From positions 620,001-684,000 of the forward strand of contig JAUIMM010001418.1 in the NCBI GenBank assembly GCA_031769625.1: DNA of 64,000 bases. The letters are read 5' to 3'. This DNA comes from Taudactylus pleione (Eukaryota > Chordata > Amphibia > Anura > Myobatrachidae). The notes under the pieces were generated by a model. That model was not told the DNA's origin and made no database searches. It saw nothing but the letters and a program-made list of their open reading frames with translations. Of the stretch, positions 30,901-43,657 are shown piece by piece (position 1 is the stretch's first letter; each line of letters starts with the position of its first letter). The position numbers and the translations under genes are program-made.

Positions 30901-33900
30901 TGTATATGCTGGATACATGACACACAATACACTATGTATGACACATATAATGGGTTACTGTTATCACTGGTCCTGTATATGCTGGAATTATGACACACAA
31001 TACACTATGTATGTCACATATAATGGGTTACTGTGATCACTGGTCCTGTATATGCTGGATACATGACACACAATACACTACGTATGACACATATAATGGG
31101 TTACTGTGATCACTGGTCCTGTATATGCTGGAATTGTGACACACAATACACTATGTATGACACATATAATGGGTTACTGTGATCGCTGGTCCTGTATATG
31201 CTGGATACATGACACACAATACACTATGTATGACACATATAATGGGTTACTGTGATCACTGGTTCTGTATATGCTGGAATTATGACACACAATACACTAT
31301 GTATGTCATATAAAATGGGTTACTGTGATCACTGCTCCTGTATATGCTGGATACATGACACACAATACACTATGTATGACACATATAATGGGTTACTGTG
31401 ATCACTGGTCCTGTATATGCTGGAATTATGACACACAATACACTTTGTATGACACATATAATGGGTTACTGTGATCGCTGGTCCTGTATATGCTGGAATT
31501 ATGACACACAATACACTATATATGACACATATAATGGGTTACTGTGATCGCTGGTCCTGTATATGCTGGAATTATGACACACAATACACTATGTATGACA
31601 CATATAATGGGTTACTGTGATCGCTGGTCCTGTATATGCTGGACTTATGACACACAATACACTATATATGACACATATAATGGGTTACTGTGATCACTGG
31701 TCCTGTATATGCTGGATATATGATACACAATACACTATGTATGACACATATAATGGGTTACTGTGATCGCTGGTCCTGTATATGCTGGAATTATGACACA
31801 CAATACACTATTTATGACACATATAATGGGTTACTGTGATCCCTGGTCCTGTATATGCTGGAATTATGACACATAATACACCAGGTATGACACATATAAT
31901 GGGTTCCTGTGATCGCTGGTCCTGTATATGCTGGAATTATGACACACAATACACTATGTATGACACATATAATTGGTTACTGTGATCCCTGGTCCTGTAT
32001 ATGCTGGAATTATGACACACAATACACTTTGTACGACACATATAATGGGTTACTGTGATCGCTGGTCCTGTATATGCTGGACATATGACACACAATACAC
32101 TATGTATGACACATATAATGGGTTACTGTGATCGCTGGTCCTGTATATGCTGGATATATGACACACAATACACTATGTATGACACATACAGTATAATGGG
32201 TTACTGTGATCACTGGTCCTGTATATGCTGGAATTATGACACACAATACATTATGTATGACACATATAATGGTTACTGTGATGGCTGGTCCTGTATATGC
32301 TGGAATTATGACACACAATACACTATGTATGACACATATAATGGGTTACTGTGATCCCTGGTCCTGTATATGCTGGAATTATGACACATAATACACTATG
32401 TATGACACATATAATGGGTTACTGTGATCGCTGGTCCTGTATATGCTGGAATTATGACACACAATACACTATGTATGACACATATAATGGGTTACTGTGA
32501 TCCCTGGTCCTGTATATGCTGGAATTATGACACAATACACTTTGTACGACACATATAATGGGTTACTGTGATCGCTGGTCCTGTATATGCTGGATATATG
32601 ACACACAATACACTATGTATGACACATATAATGGGTTACTGTGATCCCTGGTCCTGTATATGCTGGAATTATGACACACAATACACTATGTATGACACAT
32701 ATAATGGGTTACTGTGATCACTGGTCCTGTATATCCTGGAATTATGACACACAATACACTATGTATGTCACATATAATGGGTTACTGTGATCACTGGTCC
32801 TGTATATGCTGGATACTTGACACACAATACACTATGTATGACACATATAATGGGTTACTGTGATCGCTGGTCCTGTATATTCTGGAATTATGACACACAA
32901 TACACTAAGTATGACACATATAATGGGTTACTGTGATCGCTGGTCCTGTATATGCTGGAATTAGGACACACAATACACTATGTATGACACATCTAATGGG
33001 TTACTGTGATCGCTGTTCCTGTATATGCTGGAATTATGACACAATACACTATGTATGACACATATAATGGGTTACTGTGATCGCTGGTCCTGTATATTCT
33101 GGAATTATGACACACAATACACTATGTATGACACATATAATGGGTTACTGTGATGACTGGTCCTGTATATGCAGGAATTGTGACACACAATACACTATGT
33201 ATGACACATATAATGGGTTACTGTGATCGCTGGTCCTGTATATGCTGGATACATGACACACAATACACTATGTATGACACATATAATGGGTTACTGTTAT
33301 CACTGGTCCTGTATATGCTGGAATTATGACACACAATACACTATGTATGTCACATATAATGGGTTACTGTGATCACTGGTCCTGTATATGCTGGATACAT
33401 GACACACAATACACTACGTATGACACATATAATGGGTTACTGTGATGACTGGTCCTGTATATGCAGGAATTGTGACACACAATACACTATGTATGACACA
33501 TATAATGGGTTACTGTGATCGCTGGTCCTGTATATGCTGGATACATGACACACAATACACTATGTATGACACATATAATGGGTTACTGTTATCACTGGTC
33601 CTGTATATGCTGGAATTATGACACACAATACACTATGTATGACACATATAATGGGTTACTGTGATCGCTGGTCCTGTATATGCTGGACTTATGACACACA
33701 ATACACTATATATGACACATATAATGGGTTACTGTGATCACTGGTCCTGTATATGCTGGATATATGATACACAATACACTATGTATGACACATATAATGG
33801 GTTACTGTGATCGCTGGTCCTGTATATGCTGGAATTATGACACACAATACACTATTTATGACACATATAATGGGTTACTGTGATCCCTGGTCCTGTATAT

Positions 33901-36900
33901 GCTGGAATTATGACACATAATACACCAGGTATGACACATATAATGGGTTCCTGTGATCGCTGGTCCTGTATATGCTGGAATTATGACACACAATACACTA
34001 TGTATGACACATATAATTGGTTACTGTGATCCCTGGTCCTGTATATGCTGGAATTATGACACACAATACACTTTGTACGACACATATAATGGGTTACTGT
34101 GATCGCTGGTCCTGTATATTCTGGACATATGACACACAATACACTATGTATGACACATATAATGGGTTACTGTGATCGCTGGTCCTGTATATGCTGGATA
34201 TATGACACACAATACACTATGTATGACACATACAGTATAATGGGTTACTGTGATCACTGGTCCTGTATATGCTGGAATTATGACACACAATACATTATGT
34301 ATGACACATATAATGGTTACTGTGATGGCTGGTCCTGTATATGCTGGAATTATGACACACAATACACTATGTATGACACATATAATGGGTTACTGTGATC
34401 CCTGGTCCTGTATATGCTGGAATTATGACACATAATACACTATGTATGACACATATAATGGGTTACTGTGATCGCTGGTCCTGTATATGCTGGAATTATG
34501 ACACACAATACACTATGTATGACACATATAATGGGTTACTGTGATCCCTGGTCCTGTATATGCTGGAATTATGACACAATACACTTTGTACGACACATAT
34601 AATGGGTTACTGTGATCGCTGGTCCTGTATATGCTGGATATATGACACACAATACACTATGTATGACACATATAATGGGTTACTGTGATCCCTGGTCCTG
34701 TATATGCTGGAATTATGACACACAATACACTATGTATGACACATATAATGGGTTACTGTGATCACTGGTCCTGTATATCCTGGAATTATGACACACAATA
34801 CACTATGTATGTCACATATAATGGGTTACTGTGATCACTGGTCCTGTATATGCTGGATACTTGACACACAATACACTATGTATGACACATATAATGGGTT
34901 ACTGTGATCGCTGGTCCTGTATATTCTGGAATTATGACACACAATACACTAAGTATGACACATATAATGGGTTACTGTGATCGCTGGTCCTGTATATGCT
35001 GGAATTATGACACACAATACACTATGTATGACACATCTAATGGGTTACTGTGATCGCTGTTCCTGTATATGCTGGAATTATGACACAATACACTATGTAT
35101 GACACATATAATGGGTTACTGTGATCGCTGGTCCTGTATATTCTGGAATTATGACACACAATACACTATGTATGACACATATAATGGGTTACTGTGATGA
35201 CTGGTCCTGTATATGCAGGAATTGTGACACACAATACACTATGTATGACACATATAATGGGTTACTGTGATCGCTGGTCCTGTATATGCTGGATACATGA
35301 CACACAATACACTATGTATGACACATATAATGGGTTACTGTTATCACTGGTCCTGTATATGCTGGAATTATGACACACAATACACTATGTATGTCACATA
35401 TAATGGGTTACTGTGATCACTGGTCCTGTATATGCTGAATACATGACACACAATACACTACGTATGACACATATAATGGGTTACTGTGATCACTGGTCCT
35501 GTATATGCTGGAATTGTGACACACAATACACTATGTATGACACATATAATGGGTTACTGTGATCGCTGGTCCTGTATATGCTGGATACATGACACACAAT
35601 ACACTATGTATGACACATATAATGGGTTACTGTGATCACTGGTTCTGTATATGCTGGAATTATGACACACAATACACTATGTATGTCATATAAAATGGGT
35701 TACTGTGATCACTGCTCCTGTATATGCTGGATACATGACACACAATACACTATGTATGACACATATAATGGGTTACTGTGATCACTGGTCCTGTATATGC
35801 TGGAATTATGACACACAATACACTTTGTATGACACATATAATGGGTTACTGTGATCGCTGGTCCTGTATATGCTGGAATTATGACACACAATACACTATA
35901 TATGACACATATAATGGGTTACTGTGATCGCTGGTCCTGTATATGCTGGAATTATGACACACAATACACTATGTATGACACATATAATGGGTTACTGTGA
36001 TCGCTGGTCCTGTATATGCTGGACTTATGACACACAATACACTATATATGACACATATAATGGGTTACTGTGATCACTGGTCCTGTATATGCTGGATATA
36101 TGATACACAATACACTATGTATGACACATATAATGGGTTACTGTGATCGCTGGTCCTGTATATGCTGGAATTATGACACACAATACACTATTTATGACAC
36201 ATATAATGGGTTACTGTGATCCCTGGTCCTGTATATGCTGGAATTATGACACATAATACACCAGGTATGACACATATAATGGGTTCCTGTGATCGCTGGT
36301 CCTGTATATGCTGGAATTATGACACACAATACACTATGTATGACACATATAATTGGTTACTGTGATCCCTGGTCCTGTATATGCTGGAATTATGACACAC
36401 AATACACTTTGTACGACACATATAATGGGTTACTGTGATCGCTGGTCCTGTATATGCTGGACATATGACACACAATACACTATGTATGACACATATAATG
36501 GGTTACTGTGATCGCTGGTCCTGTATATGCTGGATATATGACACACAATACACTATGTATGACACATACAGTATAATGGGTTACTGTGATCACTGGTCCT
36601 GTATATGCTGGAATTATGACACACAATACATTATGTATGACACATATAATGGTTACTGTGATGGCTGGTCCTGTATATGCTGGAATTATGACACACAATA
36701 CACTATGTATGACACATATAATGGGTTACTGTGATCGCTGGTCCTGTATATGCTGGATACATGACACACAATACACTATGTATGACACATATAATGGGTT
36801 ACTGTGATCGCTGGTCCTGTATATTCTGGAATTATGACACACAATACACTAAGTATGACACATATAATGGGTTACTGTGATCGCTGGTCCTGTATATGCT

Positions 36901-37955
36901 GGAATTATGACACACAATACACTATGTATGACACATCTAATGGGTTACTGTGATCGCTGTTCCTGTATATGCTGGAATTATGACACAATACACTATGTAT
37001 GACACATATAATGGGTTACTGTGATCGCTCGTCCTGTATATTCTGGAATTATGACACACAATACACTATGTATGACACATATAATGGGTTACTGTGATGA
37101 CTGGTCCTGTATATGCTGGATACATGACACACAATACACTATGTATGACACATATAATGGGTTACTGTTATCACTGGTCCTATATATGCTGGAATTATGA
37201 CACACAATACACTATGTATGTCACATATAATGGGTTACTGTGATCACTGGTCCTGTATATGCTGGATACATGACACACAATACACTACGTATGACACATA
37301 TAATGGGTTACTGTGATCACTGGTCCTGTATATGCTGGAATTGTGACACACAATACACTATGTATGACACATATAATGGGTTACTGTGATCGCTGGTCCT
37401 GTATATGCTGGATACATGACACACAATACACTATGTATGACACATATAATGGGTTACTGTGATCACTGGTCCTGTATATGCTGGAATTATGACACACAAT
37501 ACACTTTGTATGACACATATAATGGGTTACTGTGATCGCTGGTCCTGTATATGCTGGAATTATGACACACAATACACTATGTATGACACATATAATGGGT
37601 TACTGTGATCACTAGTCCTGTATATGCTGGAATTATGACACACAATACACTATGTATGACACTTATAATGGGTTACTGTGATCGCTGATCCTGTATATGC
37701 TGGAATTATGACACACAATACATTATGTATGACACATATAATGGTTACTGTGATGGCTGGTCCTGTATATGCTGGAATTATGACACACAATACACTATGT
37801 ATGACACATATAATGGGTTACTGTGATCACTGGTCCTGTATATGCTGGAATTATGACACACAATACACTATGTATGACACATATAATGGGTTACTGTGAT
37901 CACTGGTCCTGTATATGCTGGAATTATGACACACAATAAACTATGTATGATGCAT
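27990..37955 (+). repeat. Sub-array C: satellite with 2,044-, 2,336-, 2,921- and 4,380-bp block duplications
   Basis: A monomer with a 5-bp insertion ('catacagtataatgg') marks blocks at about 29,265, 32,185, 34,229 and 36,565. The spacings are 2,921, 2,044 (28 x 73) and 2,336 bp (32 x 73). The outer pair of the last three is 4,380 bp (60 x 73) apart. About 29,940-32,355 matches 34,320-36,735 at offset 4,380, and about 31,590-33,430 matches 33,634-35,474 at offset 2,044. Other shared markers are 'caccaggtatgac', 'cactaagtatgac', 'cactacgtatgac' and 'gatgactgg'. A smaller 292-bp (4-monomer) step repeats 'gatgactgg...gcaggaattg' near 33,153 and 33,445. Confidence 0.8.
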
Positions 37956-38408
37956 ATTAAAGCTAGATAAGTGGTAATTACACCCTCTTCATGGACTTGC
38001 CATACTCCCTCTAAAATCAAGCTTTTGGAAACTCCCCTCTAGAAATCCTGCGTTTGCCACTGGGGTACCGCTGGGGAAGTAATACACCTCTCCACGGTAA
38101 CTTGCTTTATGATTTGCACGAGGCACAGAAGAGCCCTGATTTCAGCTAAACGGGACTCTACTCTGCTTCATGAATAGACCTTTAGTGTGCAGAGGCCAAG
38201 AGGGCACAACTACATTACAGATACTACTTGTACTATCTGGGGGTCATATTCTTCCTTTAGAAGTCAGTTATATACTCTTAGTGTCATTCTGGCATTTAAT
38301 CCCCAACTGGATAATAAAGTAACTGTGAATTCAGGAGGAGATTCCTACATTGCTGCTACAAAGTGCAACATTGTATCTCATGTCAGTCATCCTCTATCTT
38401 GTGTATGT
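37956..38408. other. Right flank of the satellite; first ~110 bp match the satellite's dispersed source element
   Basis: From the last monomer through about 38,065 this stretch matches the reverse complement of 48,710-48,810. Shared blocks include 'gatgcatattaaagct', 'ccctcttcatggact', 'ctctaaaatcaa' and 'gtttgccactg'. The rest (about 38,066-38,408) looks like single-copy non-coding sequence. Open frames up to 115 codons start here but show no recognisable domain and mixed composition, so I do not call a gene. Confidence 0.6.
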
Positions 38409-38655
38409 CAGGGGTGGGGAACCTTTTTTCTGCAGAGGTCCATTTTGATATATATAACATTATTTGCAGTCCTGGTGCAGGCCATGCCCCCTCCGTGTGG
38501 AGTCACATGGGGATGGGGCCACAATTGCCGGTGATTACAGCAATGCCCGGAGCTGTAAGGCCAGTGGTGTGACCACCTAAAGCGTCCTAAGGACGCTCCA
38601 GATGGCACTGCTGCTTAGATATTGATGTAAACTCAACTGAATTTATGCAGCTATG
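38409..38655 (+). mobile_element. Possible non-autonomous hAT-type fragment
   Basis: The string 'caggggtggggaacctttt' at about 38,409 has the look of the end of hAT-family non-autonomous elements, which typically start with CAGGGGT. I see no matching inverted end downstream, so this would be a one-ended fragment. The right limit given is only where the sequence changes character. The family assignment rests on the end motif alone. Confidence 0.3.
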
Positions 38656-38671
38656 GGTGTGGATTAATAGA

Positions 38672-38850
38672 TCGGCCGTGTCTATATAGACAATAAATAG
38701 GTCGACCACGCTAGTTAGACAGGGAGCGTAGATCGACTTACCGTAGATCGATAGTAACATTAGTTAGACTGTAATATAGTCGAACGTGACAATAGATCAA
38801 TATGTAATATGTCGAATAAGATAGACAGGTACGTATATGAGGGCGACAGT
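38672..38850. repeat. TCGA-rich short-motif tract, possibly half of a split element
   Basis: Irregularly repeated 'gtcga', 'gatcga' and 'gttagac' strings fill this tract (gtcgaccacg, gtagatcgac, atagtcgaacg, atgtcgaataag). Similar strings (gtcgatctaactgaggtcga) reappear at about 39,770-39,800, on the far side of a hairpin-chain element and a GATA tract. Both of those may therefore have been gained inside an older TCGA-rich element. No open frame or named family is recognised. Confidence 0.3.
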
Positions 38851-38855
38851 ACTTA

Positions 38856-39291
38856 GGGCCTGATTGAGAGCCGGACGCTCTGACCAGAACGCTCGCTCTG
38901 AATCAGTGCCCTCCTACCTACAAATGGAGAGGCCTCCTGGCCGCTCGCGTAGCTGTGGGTGACCACCCACAGCATATGCGAGCGGCCAAAAAGATGGTCG
39001 CGATGGTCAAAGACCATCGCGACCATCGGGCTTGCGACGAGACCCTGCAGTAGGGTCTCGCTTCCGCAAGCCCAGGAGTGATTTTGGCTCTATCGGAGCC
39101 AAAATCACTCCCACTGACATCACTACTGATGTCTCCATCTCCGTCTAGCAGTCACGCCCCCAGCACGCCCACCAAAGGGGGCGTGCTGTTAATCAACATC
39201 GACAGCATGCCCCATTTGGTGCGAGACCCGAAAGGGACGGAGAGCCCATTGCTATCCGGGTCTCGCACATGCGCACGACGGAGCTCCCTAT
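38856..39291 (-). mobile_element. Hairpin-chain element, truncated copy
   Basis: Begins 'gggcctgattgagagcc', the terminal motif shared with 40,175 and 60,833. It then carries modules found in the copy at 60,834-61,381 in the opposite order: the 'gctgtgggtgaccacccacagc' hairpin inside cgctcg/cgagcg arms, the 'gatggtcgcgatgg' hairpin, the 'gagtgattttggctc' hairpin, the 'actgacatcact' hairpin, and the 'cacgcccaccaaagggggcg' region. An extra hairpin with 'gagaccctgcagtagggtctc' is present. The right end is lost: the sequence stops at 'gcgcacgacggagctccct' and runs directly into GATA repeats. It is non-coding. Confidence 0.75.
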
Positions 39292-39419
39292 GAGATGAGA
39301 TGGATAGATATGAGATAGATATGAGATAGATAGATAGATATGAGCTAGATATGAGATAGATAGATAGATATTAGATAGATAGATATGATATAGATAGATA
39401 TGATATAGATATATATGAT

Positions 39420-39450
<31 letters not shown>

Positions 39451-39451
39451 T

Positions 39452-39518
<67 letters not shown>

Positions 39519-39683
39519 TGAGCTAGAGAGATAGATATGAGATAGATATGTAGATAGATAGATAGATATTATATCGATAGATAGATATGAGATAGATAGA
39601 TATGAGAGATAGATAGATAGATAGATAGATAGATATGAGCTAGATAGATAAATAGATATGAGATAGATAGATAAATAGATATG

Positions 39684-39755
<72 letters not shown>

Positions 39756-39763
39756 TGAGATAG
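39292..39763 (+). repeat. Compound GATA microsatellite 1
   Basis: Almost pure (GATA)n interspersed with 'gatatgagatagat' and 'gatatgagctagat' steps, about 470 bp. The open frame on the other strand encodes only a tyrosine/leucine/serine/isoleucine repeat and is an artefact of the 4-bp period. Confidence 0.97.
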
Positions 39764-40174
39764 GTATTTTTTGTCGATCTAACTGAGGTCGATCAGACAA
39801 CCGGATACTGGAAGTCTATTCTTCGTCATGTGAATTGATATGTATGTTCAAACAAATTACCTTAATATCACATAAACAGGGGCGTATTTAAAATTGGTGC
39901 AAGGACACGAGCCCACACACCCTGCACCCATTTAAAATATACCTACCTCTCCATCGGCCCGGCGCTGGCTGCAGAGAGTTATAGAAATCACTGGGAAAAT
40001 GCCCACTGCGGCCATTTCCCCGGTGATTTGCGCAGTAGAGATGTCTCGGGAACATGCGCAGTAGACTATGGAAACGTGCCAGGGTCTACTGTACCACCGG
40101 AGAGGAGGGGGACCGATCGGAGACTGCACACGGGCCCCCTCCTCTCTTAAAGCACTTCTACACATAAAGATATT
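39764..40174. other. Non-coding sequence with a possible one-ended hAT-like fragment
   Basis: The first ~35 bp continue the TCGA-rich motif seen before the GATA tract. From about 39,877 the sequence 'caggggcgtatttaaaat' resembles the start of a non-autonomous hAT-type element, followed by about 290 bp of GC-rich sequence. No matching right end is seen before the 599-bp element begins. A 77-codon minus frame here has no recognisable domain. Confidence 0.3.
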
Positions 40175-40773
40175 GGGCCTGATTCAGAGCCGCTCGTAAG
40201 CGGCCGCTCGTTCGTTCCGAGCAATGTTAGCCCAACTGCGCATGCGTACGGATCGTTATATGCATGCGCTAACCAGTCAGTGCGGCCGAAATTCATGTGC
40301 TCGCAAAATAGCGAATGCCTGCTATTTTGAGTGACAGAAAGAGGCGTATGTGGGTGGTAACAGGGGAAGGTGCTTGAAAATGGGGAGTGGAAATCAGAAC
40401 GCAGGCGTGCTTAAAGGTCAAAACGGGCATTTTATGGGTGTGCATATTTAAAACAGCAGCGTCATTGACCACGTCACTGGGTTATTTTATAGTCAGAACT
40501 GCTCGCAAAATTGTGGTAGCAAACACCAACCCCAAGAATAGCGAGCAGTTCATACCCTGGTCGATGTACTCGATTAATCTAATAAATAGCGGACATGACA
40601 TAGGATGCGAGCGGCCAGGGGGCGTATCTTTCCAAAAAACGAACGCAAGTTTTGTTCGCTCGTTCAGACATAGAGGCGTGAACAGACCGCAAACAGCGAA
40701 CGGCTCATTTGAATAGCCACCCCTTGTTTTAAAACGAACGACCGCAAATAGCGAGTGGCTCTGAATGAAGGCC
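40175..40773 (+). mobile_element. 599-bp non-autonomous inverted-repeat element (family shared with 50,493)
   Basis: It starts 'gggcctgattcagagccgc'. The reverse complement of its end reads 'ggccttcattcagagccac', so the terminal inverted repeats are about 22 bp with few mismatches. If the first base is set at 40,176, both flanks read 'attg', a possible 4-bp target-site duplication. The interior has no coding frame with a recognisable domain; 'gcgagcagtt' and its near complement recur inside. A second copy starts at 50,493. The ends are shared with the hairpin-chain element, but the interior is different. The superfamily is not assigned: 4-bp duplications fit several cut-and-paste groups. Confidence 0.75.
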
Positions 40774-41025
40774 ATTGTTTCAAACTTCCTATCCCTAAAT
40801 AGATACTTACGTGAAATCCACTGGTTATTATAATATCATAACTGGTGATCTAAAAGGACTGGAACTGGGGTTAGATACACTTGATGGTTTAATGGGAACA
40901 TACTGTGCATTATAGTAAATGTTACATAACAAGAAAACAAGTGGGTTTACCCAAGCAGACCCACCCAGTACATGTATACAAGTACCAGTTACATTTTAGA
41001 CACCAAGGTTAAAGGGGGAGTTACA
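40774..41025. other. Intervening non-coding sequence
   Basis: About 250 bp of AT-rich sequence between the 599-bp element and the large GATA array. I see no open frame, repeat or motif that I can name. Confidence 0.5.
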
Positions 41026-43132
<2,107 letters not shown>

Positions 43133-43657
43133 TCACCCTTCCGTGTTTTGGGTTCTGGGTTTTGTGTTTTGGATCTGTATTTTTTTTTAAAAAAGCATAA
43201 AAACAGCTAAAATCACAGAATGTGTTGGTTTTTCTGCTCCTATGCTATTATTAACCTCAATATCCTTAATTTCCACTAATTTCCAGTATATTCTGAACAC
43301 CTCACACCTCACAATAGTGTTTTTATGTCCAAAAGGTTGCACCGAGGTAGCTGGATGACTATGCTAAGCGACACGAGTGGGCGGCACAAACACGTGACCC
43401 ATCTAGGAGTGACACTGCAGTGGCAGACAGGATGGCACTTTGAAAAACTAGGCCCCAAACAGTACATAATGCAAAGAAAAAAAAGAGGTGCAAGATGGAA
43501 TTGTCCTTGGATATGTTGTATGAACAGGACATGCACACTTTAACAAAGCAATCATTTCAGCGCCAGGGTCTGCCACACGACTGTGGCTGAAATGATTGGT
43601 TCGTTTGGGCCCCCACAAAACAAGCTGGCAATTAATCTGTCCCTGCACAAACTGGCT

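Larger units (their letters stand above)
1..37955 (+). repeat. 73-bp satellite array (about 520 monomers), whole extent
   Basis: A continuous head-to-tail array of a 73-bp unit, with no interruption by other sequence and all in one orientation. A monomer can be read from 'ttactgtgatc' through 'tggtcctgtatatgctgg', 'aattatgacacacaatacac' and 'tatgtatgacacatataatg'. Recurrent variants mark monomer types: gatcg or gatca after 'tgt', aattat, atacat or attgt before 'gacacac', gtatgtcac for gtatgacac, and ttctgg or agctgg for tgctgg. Length variants are 71 bp (loss of one 'ca'), 72 bp (loss of a g) and a few with small insertions of 3-5 bp. The left end lies outside the window. The right end is at about 37,955, where the last monomer runs into 'gatgcatattaaagctag'. 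73 is not a multiple of 3, so reading frames rotate and short open frames recur by chance. I do not recognise the family by name. Confidence 0.97.

Noticed and set aside
1..37955. Dozens of 60-99-codon open frames with near-identical proteins in the 73-bp array
   Set aside because: They come from reading three frames of a periodic unit (73 is 1 mod 3). Frames on both strands overlap each other, and there is no start context, domain or stop conservation beyond the repeat itself.
1..37955. Centromere call for the 73-bp satellite
   Set aside because: HOR structure fits, but I saw no CENP-B-box-like motif and the sequence alone cannot show kinetochore function.
38187..38534. 115-codon plus-strand frame
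   Set aside because: It crosses from satellite flank into a hAT-like fragment, has no recognisable domain, and overlaps frames on both strands of similar quality.
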